Source: Bacteroidota bacterium
Lineage (GTDB): Bacteria; Bacteroidota; Bacteroidia; AKYH767-A; OLB10
DNA: 64,000 bases
Assembly (NCBI GenBank): GCA_016717325.1
Contig: JADKFV010000028.1
Span: 32,062 to 96,061 of the forward strand
Direction of reading: 5' to 3'
A program made the translations under genes and the position numbers. Each line of letters starts with the position of its first letter. The stretch's first letter is position 1. The notes under the pieces are model-generated. The model was not told where the DNA came from. It saw nothing but the letters and a program-made list of their open reading frames with translations, and ran no database searches. Below are positions 18,752 through 28,621 of the stretch, one piece after another.

Positions 18752-18896
18752 TCAAACTAATTCTTTTCCGTTTAGCATTTGCCATTCTTTTTTATCTGTT
18801 TCTTACTTTGATTTGGCATTTCATCAGCTTCTAAACATCATTCTTCTTTGCCATTTCAATTAAAGCTCTAAAATTGCCGTACTCTTTATGAAAATG
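18752..18896 (-). pseudogene. remnant of a small gene upstream of the DUF2442-like gene
   Basis: Reads HFHKEYGNFRALIEMAKKND, then a one-base shift, then LEADEMPNQSKKQIKKEWQ and on to ELV and a stop at 18752. It is convincing as protein (EMAKKND, LEADEMP) but lacks a start and an intact frame. I do not recognise the family. It sits 57 bp before the DUF2442-like gene, inside the segment flanked by the two asnB 3' ends. Confidence 0.4.
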
Positions 18897-18992
18897 ACTT
18901 AATTAATAATAAAACATTTTTATAACTATTCCATAAAATCTGGAAATTTCAGGCATGTTTAATTATTTTAAACGCAAATATAATAATCAAAT

Positions 18993-20969
18993 TTATCTCT
19001 TCACAAACTCTTTCCACCACATTACAAAATTAAGAATGTACCACACCTTGGTTCCTTGTTTAGTATCGAAGTAGTGCTTTATCATTTTGGGATCAATAAT
19101 TTCGGTTTCTTTGGCAAAGGAATTTATTTCGTCCATGGCAAATTTGCCGAGGTCTTCGAAAAACCATTCAAATACAGGCGTTCCAAAGCCTTGCTTTTTA
19201 CGATAGATAATTTCGGGCGGCAATATTCCTTCGACAGCTTTTTTTAATATATGTTTACTCTCGCCATTCTTTGTTTTCATTGCTGCAGGTATTCCCATGG
19301 CATATTCCACAAATTTATGATCGAGAAACGGCACACGTGCTTCGAGTGATACAGCCATACTCATTTTATCAACACGCATTAAAAGCAATTCTGCAATACG
19401 CACTTTTACATCGAAATAGCTCATCCAGTTTACCTGTGCTTTTTCGGGTGTGCTGGCTAAATATTTTGTGTAATAAGGCTTTATTATTTCCCAGGTGGTA
19501 TAATCTTTAAACTGATTGCGAAGCTGCGGATGCATGATGGCTTTCTTTTCATTCTCGGCAAAAGAAGTAATACCACCCCAAAACAATTGCTTGTCTTGAT
19601 GTGTGCCACGGTACATCATTTCGTATGGCAGCGAATATTCTTTACCCATCATTTTTAAAGCACCCATTCCGGCATGCATGCCCAATCCGGCAAAGGGCAA
19701 TTCGCTTTTTGCCTGAAGATTCGAAAAGCGTTTCCATGTATCGTAACCCCAAAATAATTCATCGCTGCCCTCCCCTACCTGACAAACAGTAACACCATTG
19801 TCGCGTGCCAGCTTCGAAACAAAATACACCGGCACACAAACAGGATCGGCAATGGGCTCGTCCTGATGGTGAATTAACTGTGGAAGAAAATCCATTAAAT
19901 CTTTTTGCGTAAGCGCCAACTCATGATAGTCGCAACCAAATTGTTTGGCAACTTTACGGGCATACTCAAATTCGTTTTTATAGGTGGAAAGTTTTTCATC
20001 GTTGGCATAACCTACTGTAAAGGCCTGTACGGGTTTGTCCGATATTTCGCTGAAGAGTGCAGTGTTTAAACTTGAATCGACTCCACCCGATAAAAATACA
20101 CCAACAGGCACATCGGCCTCCAAACGATACTTTACCGAAGTGCGCAGAAGGTCTATTAACTCTTCCTGTATACGTTCCTGTGTTTTGTTTCCGTGGTATT
20201 CTACATTATCATATATATCCCAGTATTCGGTTTGCTCACTCACTTTACCGTTTTCAATTTTTATATAATGCCCGGGCTTAAGTTTGTAAATATTAGCAAA
20301 CAAAGTATTGGGGGCAGGCACAGTGAGAAAAGTGAAATAATCGTAAAACCCTTGTTCGTTTAATTCGCGCTTTACCGTTTCGTCTTCAATGATGGCTTTT
20401 ATTTCGCTGGCAAAATAAAACCGGCCATTTGCTTGTGTGTAGTATAGTGGTTTAATACCTATGCGGTCGCGCACCATGTAAAACAAATCTTTCTTTTTAT
20501 CCCACAAGCAAAAAGCAAACATGCCCCGAAATTTGTGTATACATTCTATGCCCCATTTTTTGTAAGCATAAATCATCATTTCGGTATCGGAGTGCGAGGT
20601 TTTAAATTTATAACCATCGCGTTCCAGTTCGGGTCGTATTTCTTTGTGGTTATATATTTCGCCATTAAAAATTATCCACACATCGCCATCGGCATCGCTC
20701 ATGGGTTGAAAAGCAACAGTGCTCAAATCGATAATAGAAAGTCTGCGGTGCGCCAATCCAATACTGCGGTGATTATCGCATTGAAACAAATATGTTTTAT
20801 CGCGTCCTGCCACCGATTTATCAATAAGATTGCGATCATAATTACCGGCAAATAGAAATCCATCGCCATCGGGCCCGCGGTGGCTCATGGTATCGCTCAT
20901 GCGTATAAGTTTCGAAGGCGCTATAGGTTCATTATTATCGAGGGCAATAACCCCAAGTATTCCGCACAT
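18993..20969 (-). CDS. asnB: asparagine synthase (glutamine-hydrolysing)
   Basis: Makes asparagine from aspartate, glutamine and ATP, or amidotransfers to a related acid. It is 658 residues, with the N-terminal nucleophile glutaminase domain (Cys2 after Met1, SHRGPDG at 29-35, FNGEIYNH at 101-108) and the synthetase domain with the pyrophosphate loop LSGGVDSS at 293-300, then GEGSDELFWGY. Longer paralogues in glycan clusters amidate sugars, but this one has the ordinary AsnB layout with a slightly extended C terminus. Its last 99 bp are duplicated at 18257-18355. Intact; transcribed with or just downstream of the serine hydrolase. Confidence 0.92.
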   Translation of the reverse strand: MCGILGVIALDNNEPIAPSKLIRMSDTMSHRGPDGDGFLFAGNYDRNLIDKSVAGRDKTYLFQCDNHRSIGLAHRRLSIIDLSTVAFQPMSDADGDVWIIFNGEIYNHKEIRPELERDGYKFKTSHSDTEMMIYAYKKWGIECIHKFRGMFAFCLWDKKKDLFYMVRDRIGIKPLYYTQANGRFYFASEIKAIIEDETVKRELNEQGFYDYFTFLTVPAPNTLFANIYKLKPGHYIKIENGKVSEQTEYWDIYDNVEYHGNKTQERIQEELIDLLRTSVKYRLEADVPVGVFLSGGVDSSLNTALFSEISDKPVQAFTVGYANDEKLSTYKNEFEYARKVAKQFGCDYHELALTQKDLMDFLPQLIHHQDEPIADPVCVPVYFVSKLARDNGVTVCQVGEGSDELFWGYDTWKRFSNLQAKSELPFAGLGMHAGMGALKMMGKEYSLPYEMMYRGTHQDKQLFWGGITSFAENEKKAIMHPQLRNQFKDYTTWEIIKPYYTKYLASTPEKAQVNWMSYFDVKVRIAELLLMRVDKMSMAVSLEARVPFLDHKFVEYAMGIPAAMKTKNGESKHILKKAVEGILPPEIIYRKKQGFGTPVFEWFFEDLGKFAMDEINSFAKETEIIDPKMIKHYFDTKQGTKVWYILNFVMWWKEFVKR

Positions 20970-21082
20970 AGTTTCATTTTATTTGGTGTAAAGAAAGTTA
21001 TACCAATTGGAATATGAAACACCTTAAAATATTGACGCTGTATATTAAGTTTTACTTAACAAAACATGCAAAAAGACCATCT

Positions 21083-22399
21083 TTATCGCGCAACAATTAC
21101 ATTATGACTGGTAACAGAAAATTTGGTTTTTATTTTTATAAAATAGATTCCGATTGGCAGTGCAGAAACATCGATGCTTTGGCCGGGAATAATATTTCGT
21201 TCAAGTTGTTTTCGCAACAGGTTATCGTATACAGTCACTGTTGCCTCGCTATTCAATCCATTAAGAAATAATACATCATCCACAGGGTTGGGAGTAAGAA
21301 TCAAATTAGCTTTATCGGTTTCTGCCATTGAAGTTGAGCTGCACATAAGTTGATTTAGTTTTAGCCACACCACATTATCGAAACCAGAAATTGCAAGTTG
21401 TGGTGTACCCGAAGCATCGCCCAATCGAATAACAACAAGGTTTTGCGATGGCACCACATATATTTTCTGGTCGTTTTTGCCCAATGCACAAAACATATCG
21501 GCAGGGGCTGCAGGCACTAACGGCCCGGGAAACTGCGCTTGAAAACCCGGAGCCATAAATGAACTTTTGCCATTCAGCCACCACAAGTATCCATAGCTTT
21601 TATTTATATTTTGCGATGTATTTACCATGCTGTTGTAATAATTGGTATCGGTAATAATGGAATCGTTTTTCCAAACGCCTTTATTAAGCATAAGCAAACC
21701 GAATCGTGCAGCCGAACGGGCTTTAGATGCAAAAACCTCATTATAACCGGATTGAAACCACAAGCCGGAAATACCGGTTTTTAAACTGAGTTCATTGGTA
21801 GTAAAATTATTTGTGGTAACACCGGTAGCATTTTCAAGCACAGCATGTGTAAGCGTATAAGGCGCATTGTGATATGCCCAACGTGTGCCGGCATCTGCTT
21901 CATATATAAGGCAAGTATCATCGGTACAATCCTTATCGGGCACACCATCATCCAACCCGGTGGTCATTGTTATTTGATTCCAAATGGTAATCTTATCTTC
22001 TTGTGCCTGTGTGCAACTTGTCCATCCTTTACCCAGATAAGTTGAAACAGTATCACTCAAACTAAGTACACCTTTTTGCCTGGCAATACCTATCAGCACC
22101 GATGTAAGCGATTTTCCTGCCGAGGCCCAATACCACAATGAGTCGACCGTAAAAGTGCCGAAGTATTTTTCGTGGGCTATTTTTCCATCTTTCAATATGA
22201 TAAATGCCTTTGTATTTGTGCTTTGTAAATAATCGTTCAAGGTGTCGATGTAATTTGTACACCAACCCAGTGATGCAGGTGTTACCGTATCCCACGTATT
22301 GCCAATAAGTGGGGGAAAATATAGCTGTTGCGCATTGGTATTTTGTTGCAAGCAAAACAATAAAACGGCAATGAAGGTGTTTGTTAAAACAGTACGCAT
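21083..22399 (-). CDS. T9SS-sorted serine hydrolase (class C beta-lactamase fold)
   Basis: Secreted protein of 438 residues. The signal peptide ends NTNAQ. The S-x-x-K catalytic pair is S93-A-G-K96 and the Y-x-N motif is Y176-H-N178, both at the spacing of the beta-lactamase/DD-peptidase class C family. These act as esterases, D-amino-acid peptidases or beta-lactamases; the substrate cannot be deduced. The last ~75 residues (LILTPNPVDDVLFLNG through LPIGIYFIKIK) are a T9SS sorting domain, so the enzyme is exported to the surface. Intact; asnB follows 113 bp downstream. Confidence 0.85.
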   Translation of the reverse strand: MRTVLTNTFIAVLLFCLQQNTNAQQLYFPPLIGNTWDTVTPASLGWCTNYIDTLNDYLQSTNTKAFIILKDGKIAHEKYFGTFTVDSLWYWASAGKSLTSVLIGIARQKGVLSLSDTVSTYLGKGWTSCTQAQEDKITIWNQITMTTGLDDGVPDKDCTDDTCLIYEADAGTRWAYHNAPYTLTHAVLENATGVTTNNFTTNELSLKTGISGLWFQSGYNEVFASKARSAARFGLLMLNKGVWKNDSIITDTNYYNSMVNTSQNINKSYGYLWWLNGKSSFMAPGFQAQFPGPLVPAAPADMFCALGKNDQKIYVVPSQNLVVIRLGDASGTPQLAISGFDNVVWLKLNQLMCSSTSMAETDKANLILTPNPVDDVLFLNGLNSEATVTVYDNLLRKQLERNIIPGQSIDVSALPIGIYFIKIKTKFSVTSHNVIVAR

Positions 22400-22542
22400 A
22401 ATAAATAGAATTTTAAATTATTAAAACAGAGATTTGCAATACTCGCCTTGTAGAGATTGAAGCATTACAAACTTAAAACAAAATATACTTTATTACAAGA
22501 CTCAAATCAGGATAAAAAGTTTAAAACGATAGCAAAAATAAT

Positions 22543-24501
22543 ATGCTTAAATTCGCAACAAAATTTTTAAAATCAAATATGCGATTTGTATTTGCTTTAG
22601 CGATAATTCTATTTTTAAATTTTGCAACAACAGCACAGAAACAAAAAGACCTGTGCCCCAAAAGCGAAAACGAAAAAGCCGTAAAATATTATGAAAAAGC
22701 TTATGACGAAAGTAAGGGAAAGCGTGTATTTGAGAAAATAAAAGAATATGTAGAAAAAAGTGCCGAACAAGACAGCACATATGCCGCCCCTTGGAAACTG
22801 CTGGCAGATATAGCTTACAAGCGCGAAGATTATCGCACCATGAAAGATGCATATGTAAAAGCAATTGCTGCTTGTCCCGATATAGGATGGGAACCTTACT
22901 ACCGTGTTGGCACATATTTTAACGATGTACAAAAATATGCTGAAGCAATAAAATATCTGAAAGGTGTAAGCGAACAAGGTTGCACCGATGAGAAAATATT
23001 AAAGCAAATAGATGCAATACTTTTTAAAACAAATTTACTGGCTCATCCTGTCCCTTTCAATCCACAGCCCGTAAAAGGTGTATCAACATTTAATCCTGAG
23101 TATCTTGCGTACATAAGTGCCGATGCCGATATGTGTTTATTTACAAGAAGTTATACAGAACAAAGCAAAGGCTTAACCCAAACACAGGATGTAGAAAAAT
23201 TTATGATTTCGACTAAGCAAAGCAATGGTGAATTTGACGAAGGCAAACCATTGCCACCACCCTTCAACGGCCGTAGCACCAACAATGAGGGCGGCCCTGC
23301 TTTGACAATTGACAACACTACTATGTATTATACAAAAAACGAAAAAGGCAATTTTGATATTTACGTAAGTACATTTGTAAAGGGATATTGGTCGTTAGGA
23401 AAAAATATTGGCAAGGCCAACCATCCAAAACAATGGGATGCACAACCCTGCATTACGCCCGATGGATTGACTTTATACTTTACTACTTACCGTGATAGTT
23501 TGAATGGAACAGCGGATATTTATTATACACAAAAAAACAAAAATGGTGAATTTGGCGAGGCCAAACCTTTGATACAGGTAAATACAAATGGCAATGAAAA
23601 AAGCCCGTTTATGCATCCCGACAATCGCACATTTTACTTTAGCAGCGATAGCCTGCCCGGTATGGGAGGCTATGATATTTTTATGATTAAGATAGATGAT
23701 AGCGGACAATGGGGCAAGCCTGTAAACCTTGGCTATCCTATAAATACCGAGGCCGATGAAGTAGGATTTTTTGTAAGCACCGATGGAAGCAGAGGGTATT
23801 TTGCTTCTAACAAATTGAAGGGCGGTAAAGGCAGTTGGGATATTTATCAATTTGATTTGTACGAAAAAATTAAACCCGAAAAAGTACTGTTCCTGAAAGG
23901 AGAATTGAAGGATGAAAACAATGATGTGATAAGCGATGCAAAACTCGAATTGAAAAATTTACAAACAAAAGAAACAGTAAATATAGACCTCGACAGCGCT
24001 ACCGGAAAATACTCGCATGTGGTATTATTCGATGAGGATTATGTAATGACAGTAAAAAAGAAAGAATATGTTTTCGAGTCAAATTATTTTAGCAAAACCG
24101 ATTCATCACTAAACGAGCCTAAAAAACTCGATATAGATATGAAGCGAATAAAAGTTGGCAGCTCTTATCAGTTGAATCATGTTCTATTTAAAACCAAATC
24201 AACTGAACTCGATTCTTCATCACAGGAAATGATAAATAACCTCGCACAGTTTTTGCAAGAAAATAAGAGTATAAAAATATCGATAGAAGGCCATACCGAT
24301 AATGTAGGAAATGCAAATGATAACATGACACTATCAAACAACAGAGCAAAAGTAGTACACGACAATTTAATTGGCTTGGGCATTTCGGCTTCGAGGTTAT
24401 CATATAAAGGATTTGGTGCAAGCAGACCTATTAAAACAAACGATACCGAAGAAGGCCGCAAAGAAAACAGACGTACACAATTTGTAATTACCGAAAAATA
24501 A
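22543..24501 (+). CDS. PorE-like OmpA-family protein (TPR, propeller, CRD, OmpA)
   Basis: 652 residues if the ATG at 22543 is used; an internal ATG at 22579 (MRFVFALAIILFLNF) gives a more conventional signal peptide. Domains: TPR-like helices (about 30-150), WD40/PD40-type propeller (about 170-450; LTIDNTTMYYTKNEKGNFDIY, ISADADMCLF), a carboxypeptidase-regulatory-like beta domain (about 450-530; LKGELKDENNDVISDAKLE) and a C-terminal OmpA peptidoglycan-binding domain (IEGHTDNVGNANDNMTLSNN, RVK-equivalent ENRRTQFV). This order is that of PorE, a T9SS component linked to the PorK/N ring and cell wall. It may instead be a paralogue. The PKD protein starts 5 bp after its stop, a tight operon. Confidence 0.85.
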   Translation: MLKFATKFLKSNMRFVFALAIILFLNFATTAQKQKDLCPKSENEKAVKYYEKAYDESKGKRVFEKIKEYVEKSAEQDSTYAAPWKLLADIAYKREDYRTMKDAYVKAIAACPDIGWEPYYRVGTYFNDVQKYAEAIKYLKGVSEQGCTDEKILKQIDAILFKTNLLAHPVPFNPQPVKGVSTFNPEYLAYISADADMCLFTRSYTEQSKGLTQTQDVEKFMISTKQSNGEFDEGKPLPPPFNGRSTNNEGGPALTIDNTTMYYTKNEKGNFDIYVSTFVKGYWSLGKNIGKANHPKQWDAQPCITPDGLTLYFTTYRDSLNGTADIYYTQKNKNGEFGEAKPLIQVNTNGNEKSPFMHPDNRTFYFSSDSLPGMGGYDIFMIKIDDSGQWGKPVNLGYPINTEADEVGFFVSTDGSRGYFASNKLKGGKGSWDIYQFDLYEKIKPEKVLFLKGELKDENNDVISDAKLELKNLQTKETVNIDLDSATGKYSHVVLFDEDYVMTVKKKEYVFESNYFSKTDSSLNEPKKLDIDMKRIKVGSSYQLNHVLFKTKSTELDSSSQEMINNLAQFLQENKSIKISIEGHTDNVGNANDNMTLSNNRAKVVHDNLIGLGISASRLSYKGFGASRPIKTNDTEEGRKENRRTQFVITEK

Positions 24502-24506
24502 TTTGT

Positions 24507-27500
24507 ATGACTAAGAAACTACTTTTGATTTTCTTCTTCCTGAGTAAGTCTTTGTTATACGCACAAACAAATATCAATTATTTTTTATCCGATACCAATT
24601 GCCCTTCACTTCCTGTTCCGTTTTATATAGATAGCAACCAGGTGCTTGATGTGCAATGGGATTTTTGCCCGGGCGATTTGGATGGAACTCCTTTAGTGAC
24701 TTCTTACAACAATTTGAATATGGCACCTCGTCAGGTTCAACTAATAAAAGTTAATGAAAAATTTTACGGATTTACTGTTGCTATAAGCGGTGTAGTATCG
24801 CGTATCAATTTTGGAAATAGCATGAATAATATTCCTTCGCAAGTAGATTTACAAAGCAATACAATACCCGTTACTACCGTTACAGGTATTGACATTGAAC
24901 AAAGAGGTGATAAATTTTATTGTTTTATTGGTGACTATCCAACAAGTAAAATATATCTTGCCATTTTAGATTCTATCAACCAAAATAACATACAATTTAA
25001 TGAATTACTTATCAATAATGTCGGCTTGTATAATCTGGAAATTTATGCTCAATACTTGTTTGTAGCAAATTTTGCATTCAACACCATTACCAAAATTGAA
25101 TTCGCTAACGGATTTGAAAATCTACCAACAAGCACGGCAACAATAAATACAAATGGGCTGCCTGCAGGTATAAAATTTACTTACGATACTTATAATCAAA
25201 CCTACCATGCTTTTTGCGTAAAAAACGGGTCGAAAGAAATAACAAGATTTGATTTTGGTAATAGCCTTAATAATGTCCCTGCCGAAACACTTGTATTTAC
25301 ACTTTCGAGTGAACCTTATGCTGTTGAAGTAGTAAATGATAATAACTCGTGGTATGTATATGCAGCATTGCTTGGCGAAAATAAAATTGCCGCAATCAAA
25401 CTTACAGATAGTGTAAACGCATCAGCGCAATTGCTATTCAACAATTCGTTTCCCGGAATGAATAGCCCTTTAGGGTTCGCTATGATTCGCGACAGCAGTA
25501 ACTGGCATGGCATTGCAGGTGCTGGGGGAACATTAAATCATTTTGTGTTCTCGAATAATTGCAATGCCACACCTCCACAGAATAATTACTTTGCCGGGTC
25601 AGCAAATGTAAATGCGCCTTTGGGCAGCTATCAACGAATTGCTATTCAGGCTTTGGACACAAACTATATTACCCATTCATTTATAGATAGTGTATACTTC
25701 GACACTACATTGCCTGAGGTGTCATTTACCGTTAATAATTTTTGCACAGGGTTGCTTGCACAATTTCAATCCATAGAATTATTGTGCTTTGATACTTTGG
25801 TGCAACGGTATTGGAATTTTGGCGACAACACATTCGATTCTATTATCAGCAATCCCACCCACATCTATACCAATGCCGGTACGTATACAGTAACGTTTAC
25901 AATAAATACAACTCAGGGCAATACCATTACCAGTCAACAAATAATAACGGTGAAGGATGCCCCTGCGGCCGATTTTACTTTTTCCGACAATCAATGTGCC
26001 GATTTAAATGTGTTGTTCACCAATACAAGCACTGTTTCGATAAACGATACCATCATTCAAAATCGATGGAGTGTAGAAAATGTTCTTGTAGCACAAACGA
26101 AAGATTTCAATTTTACATTTGACAGCAGTGGTTTGTACATTATTAAGTTGGTTGTAACGAATTCGAATGGATGCAATGATAGTTTAATTAAGCAAATAAC
26201 TATATTAGATTCCCCTACTCCATCTTTCACCGTAACCAATAGTTGTATTGGTGGCACTGTGAATTTTTTAAATGCTACCGACAGCAATAACCTCAATGTA
26301 AATTATATTTGGAATTTTGGCGATACTACGTCAAGCACCGATGTAAATCCTGTGCATCAATACACCAATGGTTTACTCAATCATAATGTGCAATTAATAA
26401 GCATAGGTAGCAATGGCTGCAGCGATACCCTTTTGCAAAATATACATTTATCGGTAAAACCCACTCCTGTAATACTAAACACAAGCACCGTACTTTGTCA
26501 GAATCAGGAAATAGTTTTTGCAAATAATTCTTTTGCCAATGGTTTAGATCCTATAAGCACATTCATTTGGGATTTTGGCGATAGTACATTTTCGAACATT
26601 GCCGGTACTGTAAAACATAAATACAATCTGCCCGGCACTTATAATGTAACACTCACTGCTGCCACGCCCACATTTTGCGATTCATCGGTAACGTATACAG
26701 TAAAGGTTAATGCATCACCAAAAGCTTCATATACTTCGCCTTCGGTTTGCTTTGGCGATACTACTTTTTTCAATAATACCAGTACAGTTGCTTCGCCCGA
26801 CACTATACAATATTTTGCCTGGTATCTTGTTGACATAGATTCATCCATAAGCATTCCCAACTTTTCATACTATTACCAAACGGGAAGTCACCCGGTTCAA
26901 CTGATAGTAGTTAGCGATTCGGGATGTGTGGATACATTAAATAAAGATGTGAAAGTGTATGGTGTACCTGATGTAACTTTTTCTACAAGCAATATCGCGT
27001 GTACCGACAATGCTACCATATTTAACAACACAACTTCACTCATTGTTGTCGACAATGATTCTATCGCATTGTGGAATTGGAATTTTGGCGACAATCAATT
27101 CTCCGGTTTAGAATCACCCATTCACACCTACACCGATACTTTGGAATACAATGTTTCGCTAAAGGCAACATCACTTTTTGGTTGCAAAGATTCATTAACG
27201 GTTGCTGTTAAGGTGAACAAATCGCCCGAACCGTACTTCACATTTTCGCCAGCTTGCCAAAAGCAATTGACTTTCTTTCAGGCAAAAGATTCTTCTGCTA
27301 CTCAATTTCCTCCAACAACTTACTTGTGGAATTTTGGTTTGTCAAATGCCAATAGCACTTTCCCCAATGTACCATACTATTATGATACTGCAAAAATATA
27401 CCTTGTAGCACTTACCCTCACATACAATAACGGTTGTAAACAAAAATATCTGCAACCTGTATTGGTTAACCGCAAGCCTTATGCTGATTTTACTTCTTCA

Positions 27501-28535
27501 GGAAATTGTTCGGGCCAAAGTTTACTTGCTTTAAATCAGTCCAACTTTTATAATGATTCTGCTGCTTCATACACATGGAGTGTGAATGGAAACAACATTT
27601 CGAACGATACCAATCTTACTTATATTCCTAACCAATCGGGCAATTATGCATTGCAACTTATTGCAATATCAAATAAAACATGCAGCGATACCATAGTGAA
27701 AAACGTAAACGTAAATCCTACTCCAAATGCAGCATTTACAACCATACCAACAATAGGCGCATTAAATTCACCTATCACTTTCTCGAATCAAACTACGGGG
27801 GCTGTTGCATATAACTGGAGTTTTGGTGACAACACTTTCGATAACACCTTCGAACCAAATCATACTTATACTACAACAAATAATTTCTATGCTCAACTGA
27901 TAGCAATATCCGATTCCAATTGCACCGACACGGCTTTCCAATACATAAAAATTGTAGAGTCGTTTATCGATTTGGCTGTAAATAATGTAGAATTTAAAAA
28001 ATCGAATCAACAATTATCATTCTCGGCTATAGTGAAAAACAACAGCAATATCGATATTCAATATTTTACTATAACCGCACGAATTGAAGGTTTGCCCGAC
28101 ATAATCGATAATCCACAAATTGTTTTGCAAGCAAATAATGGATTTACAAAATACAGTTTTGGGTCATCGGTACTACTCAATGGGAATTTTAATCCCCGCT
28201 ATGTTTGCATAGAAGTTACCAAGCCAAATGATTTAGCAGATCAGGTAAAGGCAAATGACAATACATGTGTGAGCATTACAGGTGGTTTCGAAATTACTTT
28301 GCTTAATACCGATGATGGAAGTATTGAGATGGCAATAAATTCGGATATAAAAGATGAATGCACTTATGAAATTTTCGATATACAGGGAAAAATAATTTCA
28401 ACAAACAATCTTGTGCTTAGCAAAGGGTTAAATTATGTTCAACTGCCCTTTTATCATACCAATGGCCAATATATGGTAAGGTGTATAAACAAAGCTGGCG
28501 ACACCGTTTCGCGCAGGCTGTTTTTTGCAAAATAA
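24507..28535 (+). CDS. large PKD-repeat T9SS-sorted surface protein
   Basis: 1342 residues with signal peptide LLLIFFFLSKSLLYAQ. About residues 20-350 form a propeller-like region with repeated FGNSLNNVP-type segments. About 370-1180 is a string of at least eight PKD domains, seen by their core W-N-F-G-D (for example YWNFGDNTFDS, IWNFGDTTSST, WDFGDSTFSN, WNFGDNQFSG, WSFGDNTFDN) and the H-x-Y-x-x-x-G-x-Y-x-V ending. A CARDB-like segment and a T9SS sorting domain (ending MVRCINKAGDTVSRRLFFAK) finish it. PKD strings act in adhesion, gliding (SprB-like) or polysaccharide contact. Coupling to the PorE-like gene suggests joint expression of exporter part and cargo. Intact despite length. Confidence 0.85.
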   Translation: MTKKLLLIFFFLSKSLLYAQTNINYFLSDTNCPSLPVPFYIDSNQVLDVQWDFCPGDLDGTPLVTSYNNLNMAPRQVQLIKVNEKFYGFTVAISGVVSRINFGNSMNNIPSQVDLQSNTIPVTTVTGIDIEQRGDKFYCFIGDYPTSKIYLAILDSINQNNIQFNELLINNVGLYNLEIYAQYLFVANFAFNTITKIEFANGFENLPTSTATINTNGLPAGIKFTYDTYNQTYHAFCVKNGSKEITRFDFGNSLNNVPAETLVFTLSSEPYAVEVVNDNNSWYVYAALLGENKIAAIKLTDSVNASAQLLFNNSFPGMNSPLGFAMIRDSSNWHGIAGAGGTLNHFVFSNNCNATPPQNNYFAGSANVNAPLGSYQRIAIQALDTNYITHSFIDSVYFDTTLPEVSFTVNNFCTGLLAQFQSIELLCFDTLVQRYWNFGDNTFDSIISNPTHIYTNAGTYTVTFTINTTQGNTITSQQIITVKDAPAADFTFSDNQCADLNVLFTNTSTVSINDTIIQNRWSVENVLVAQTKDFNFTFDSSGLYIIKLVVTNSNGCNDSLIKQITILDSPTPSFTVTNSCIGGTVNFLNATDSNNLNVNYIWNFGDTTSSTDVNPVHQYTNGLLNHNVQLISIGSNGCSDTLLQNIHLSVKPTPVILNTSTVLCQNQEIVFANNSFANGLDPISTFIWDFGDSTFSNIAGTVKHKYNLPGTYNVTLTAATPTFCDSSVTYTVKVNASPKASYTSPSVCFGDTTFFNNTSTVASPDTIQYFAWYLVDIDSSISIPNFSYYYQTGSHPVQLIVVSDSGCVDTLNKDVKVYGVPDVTFSTSNIACTDNATIFNNTTSLIVVDNDSIALWNWNFGDNQFSGLESPIHTYTDTLEYNVSLKATSLFGCKDSLTVAVKVNKSPEPYFTFSPACQKQLTFFQAKDSSATQFPPTTYLWNFGLSNANSTFPNVPYYYDTAKIYLVALTLTYNNGCKQKYLQPVLVNRKPYADFTSSGNCSGQSLLALNQSNFYNDSAASYTWSVNGNNISNDTNLTYIPNQSGNYALQLIAISNKTCSDTIVKNVNVNPTPNAAFTTIPTIGALNSPITFSNQTTGAVAYNWSFGDNTFDNTFEPNHTYTTTNNFYAQLIAISDSNCTDTAFQYIKIVESFIDLAVNNVEFKKSNQQLSFSAIVKNNSNIDIQYFTITARIEGLPDIIDNPQIVLQANNGFTKYSFGSSVLLNGNFNPRYVCIEVTKPNDLADQVKANDNTCVSITGGFEITLLNTDDGSIEMAINSDIKDECTYEIFDIQGKIISTNNLVLSKGLNYVQLPFYHTNGQYMVRCINKAGDTVSRRLFFAK

Positions 28536-28588
28536 ATTTATACTCCGAAAAGGGAATAAATTCTTCTCATGTGTGCCAATCATTTTTC

Positions 28589-28596
28589 TACATTTG
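28589..28596 (+). promoter_or_regulatory. Bacteroidota -7 box before the nonulosonic acid genes
   Basis: TACATTTG matches TAnnTTTG and ends 25 nt before the neuB ATG. It is the only consensus box I noticed at the left end of the cluster; no clear -33 element. Confidence 0.4.
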
Positions 28597-28621
28597 AGGC
28601 CACAGCGAATTATCACACAGT

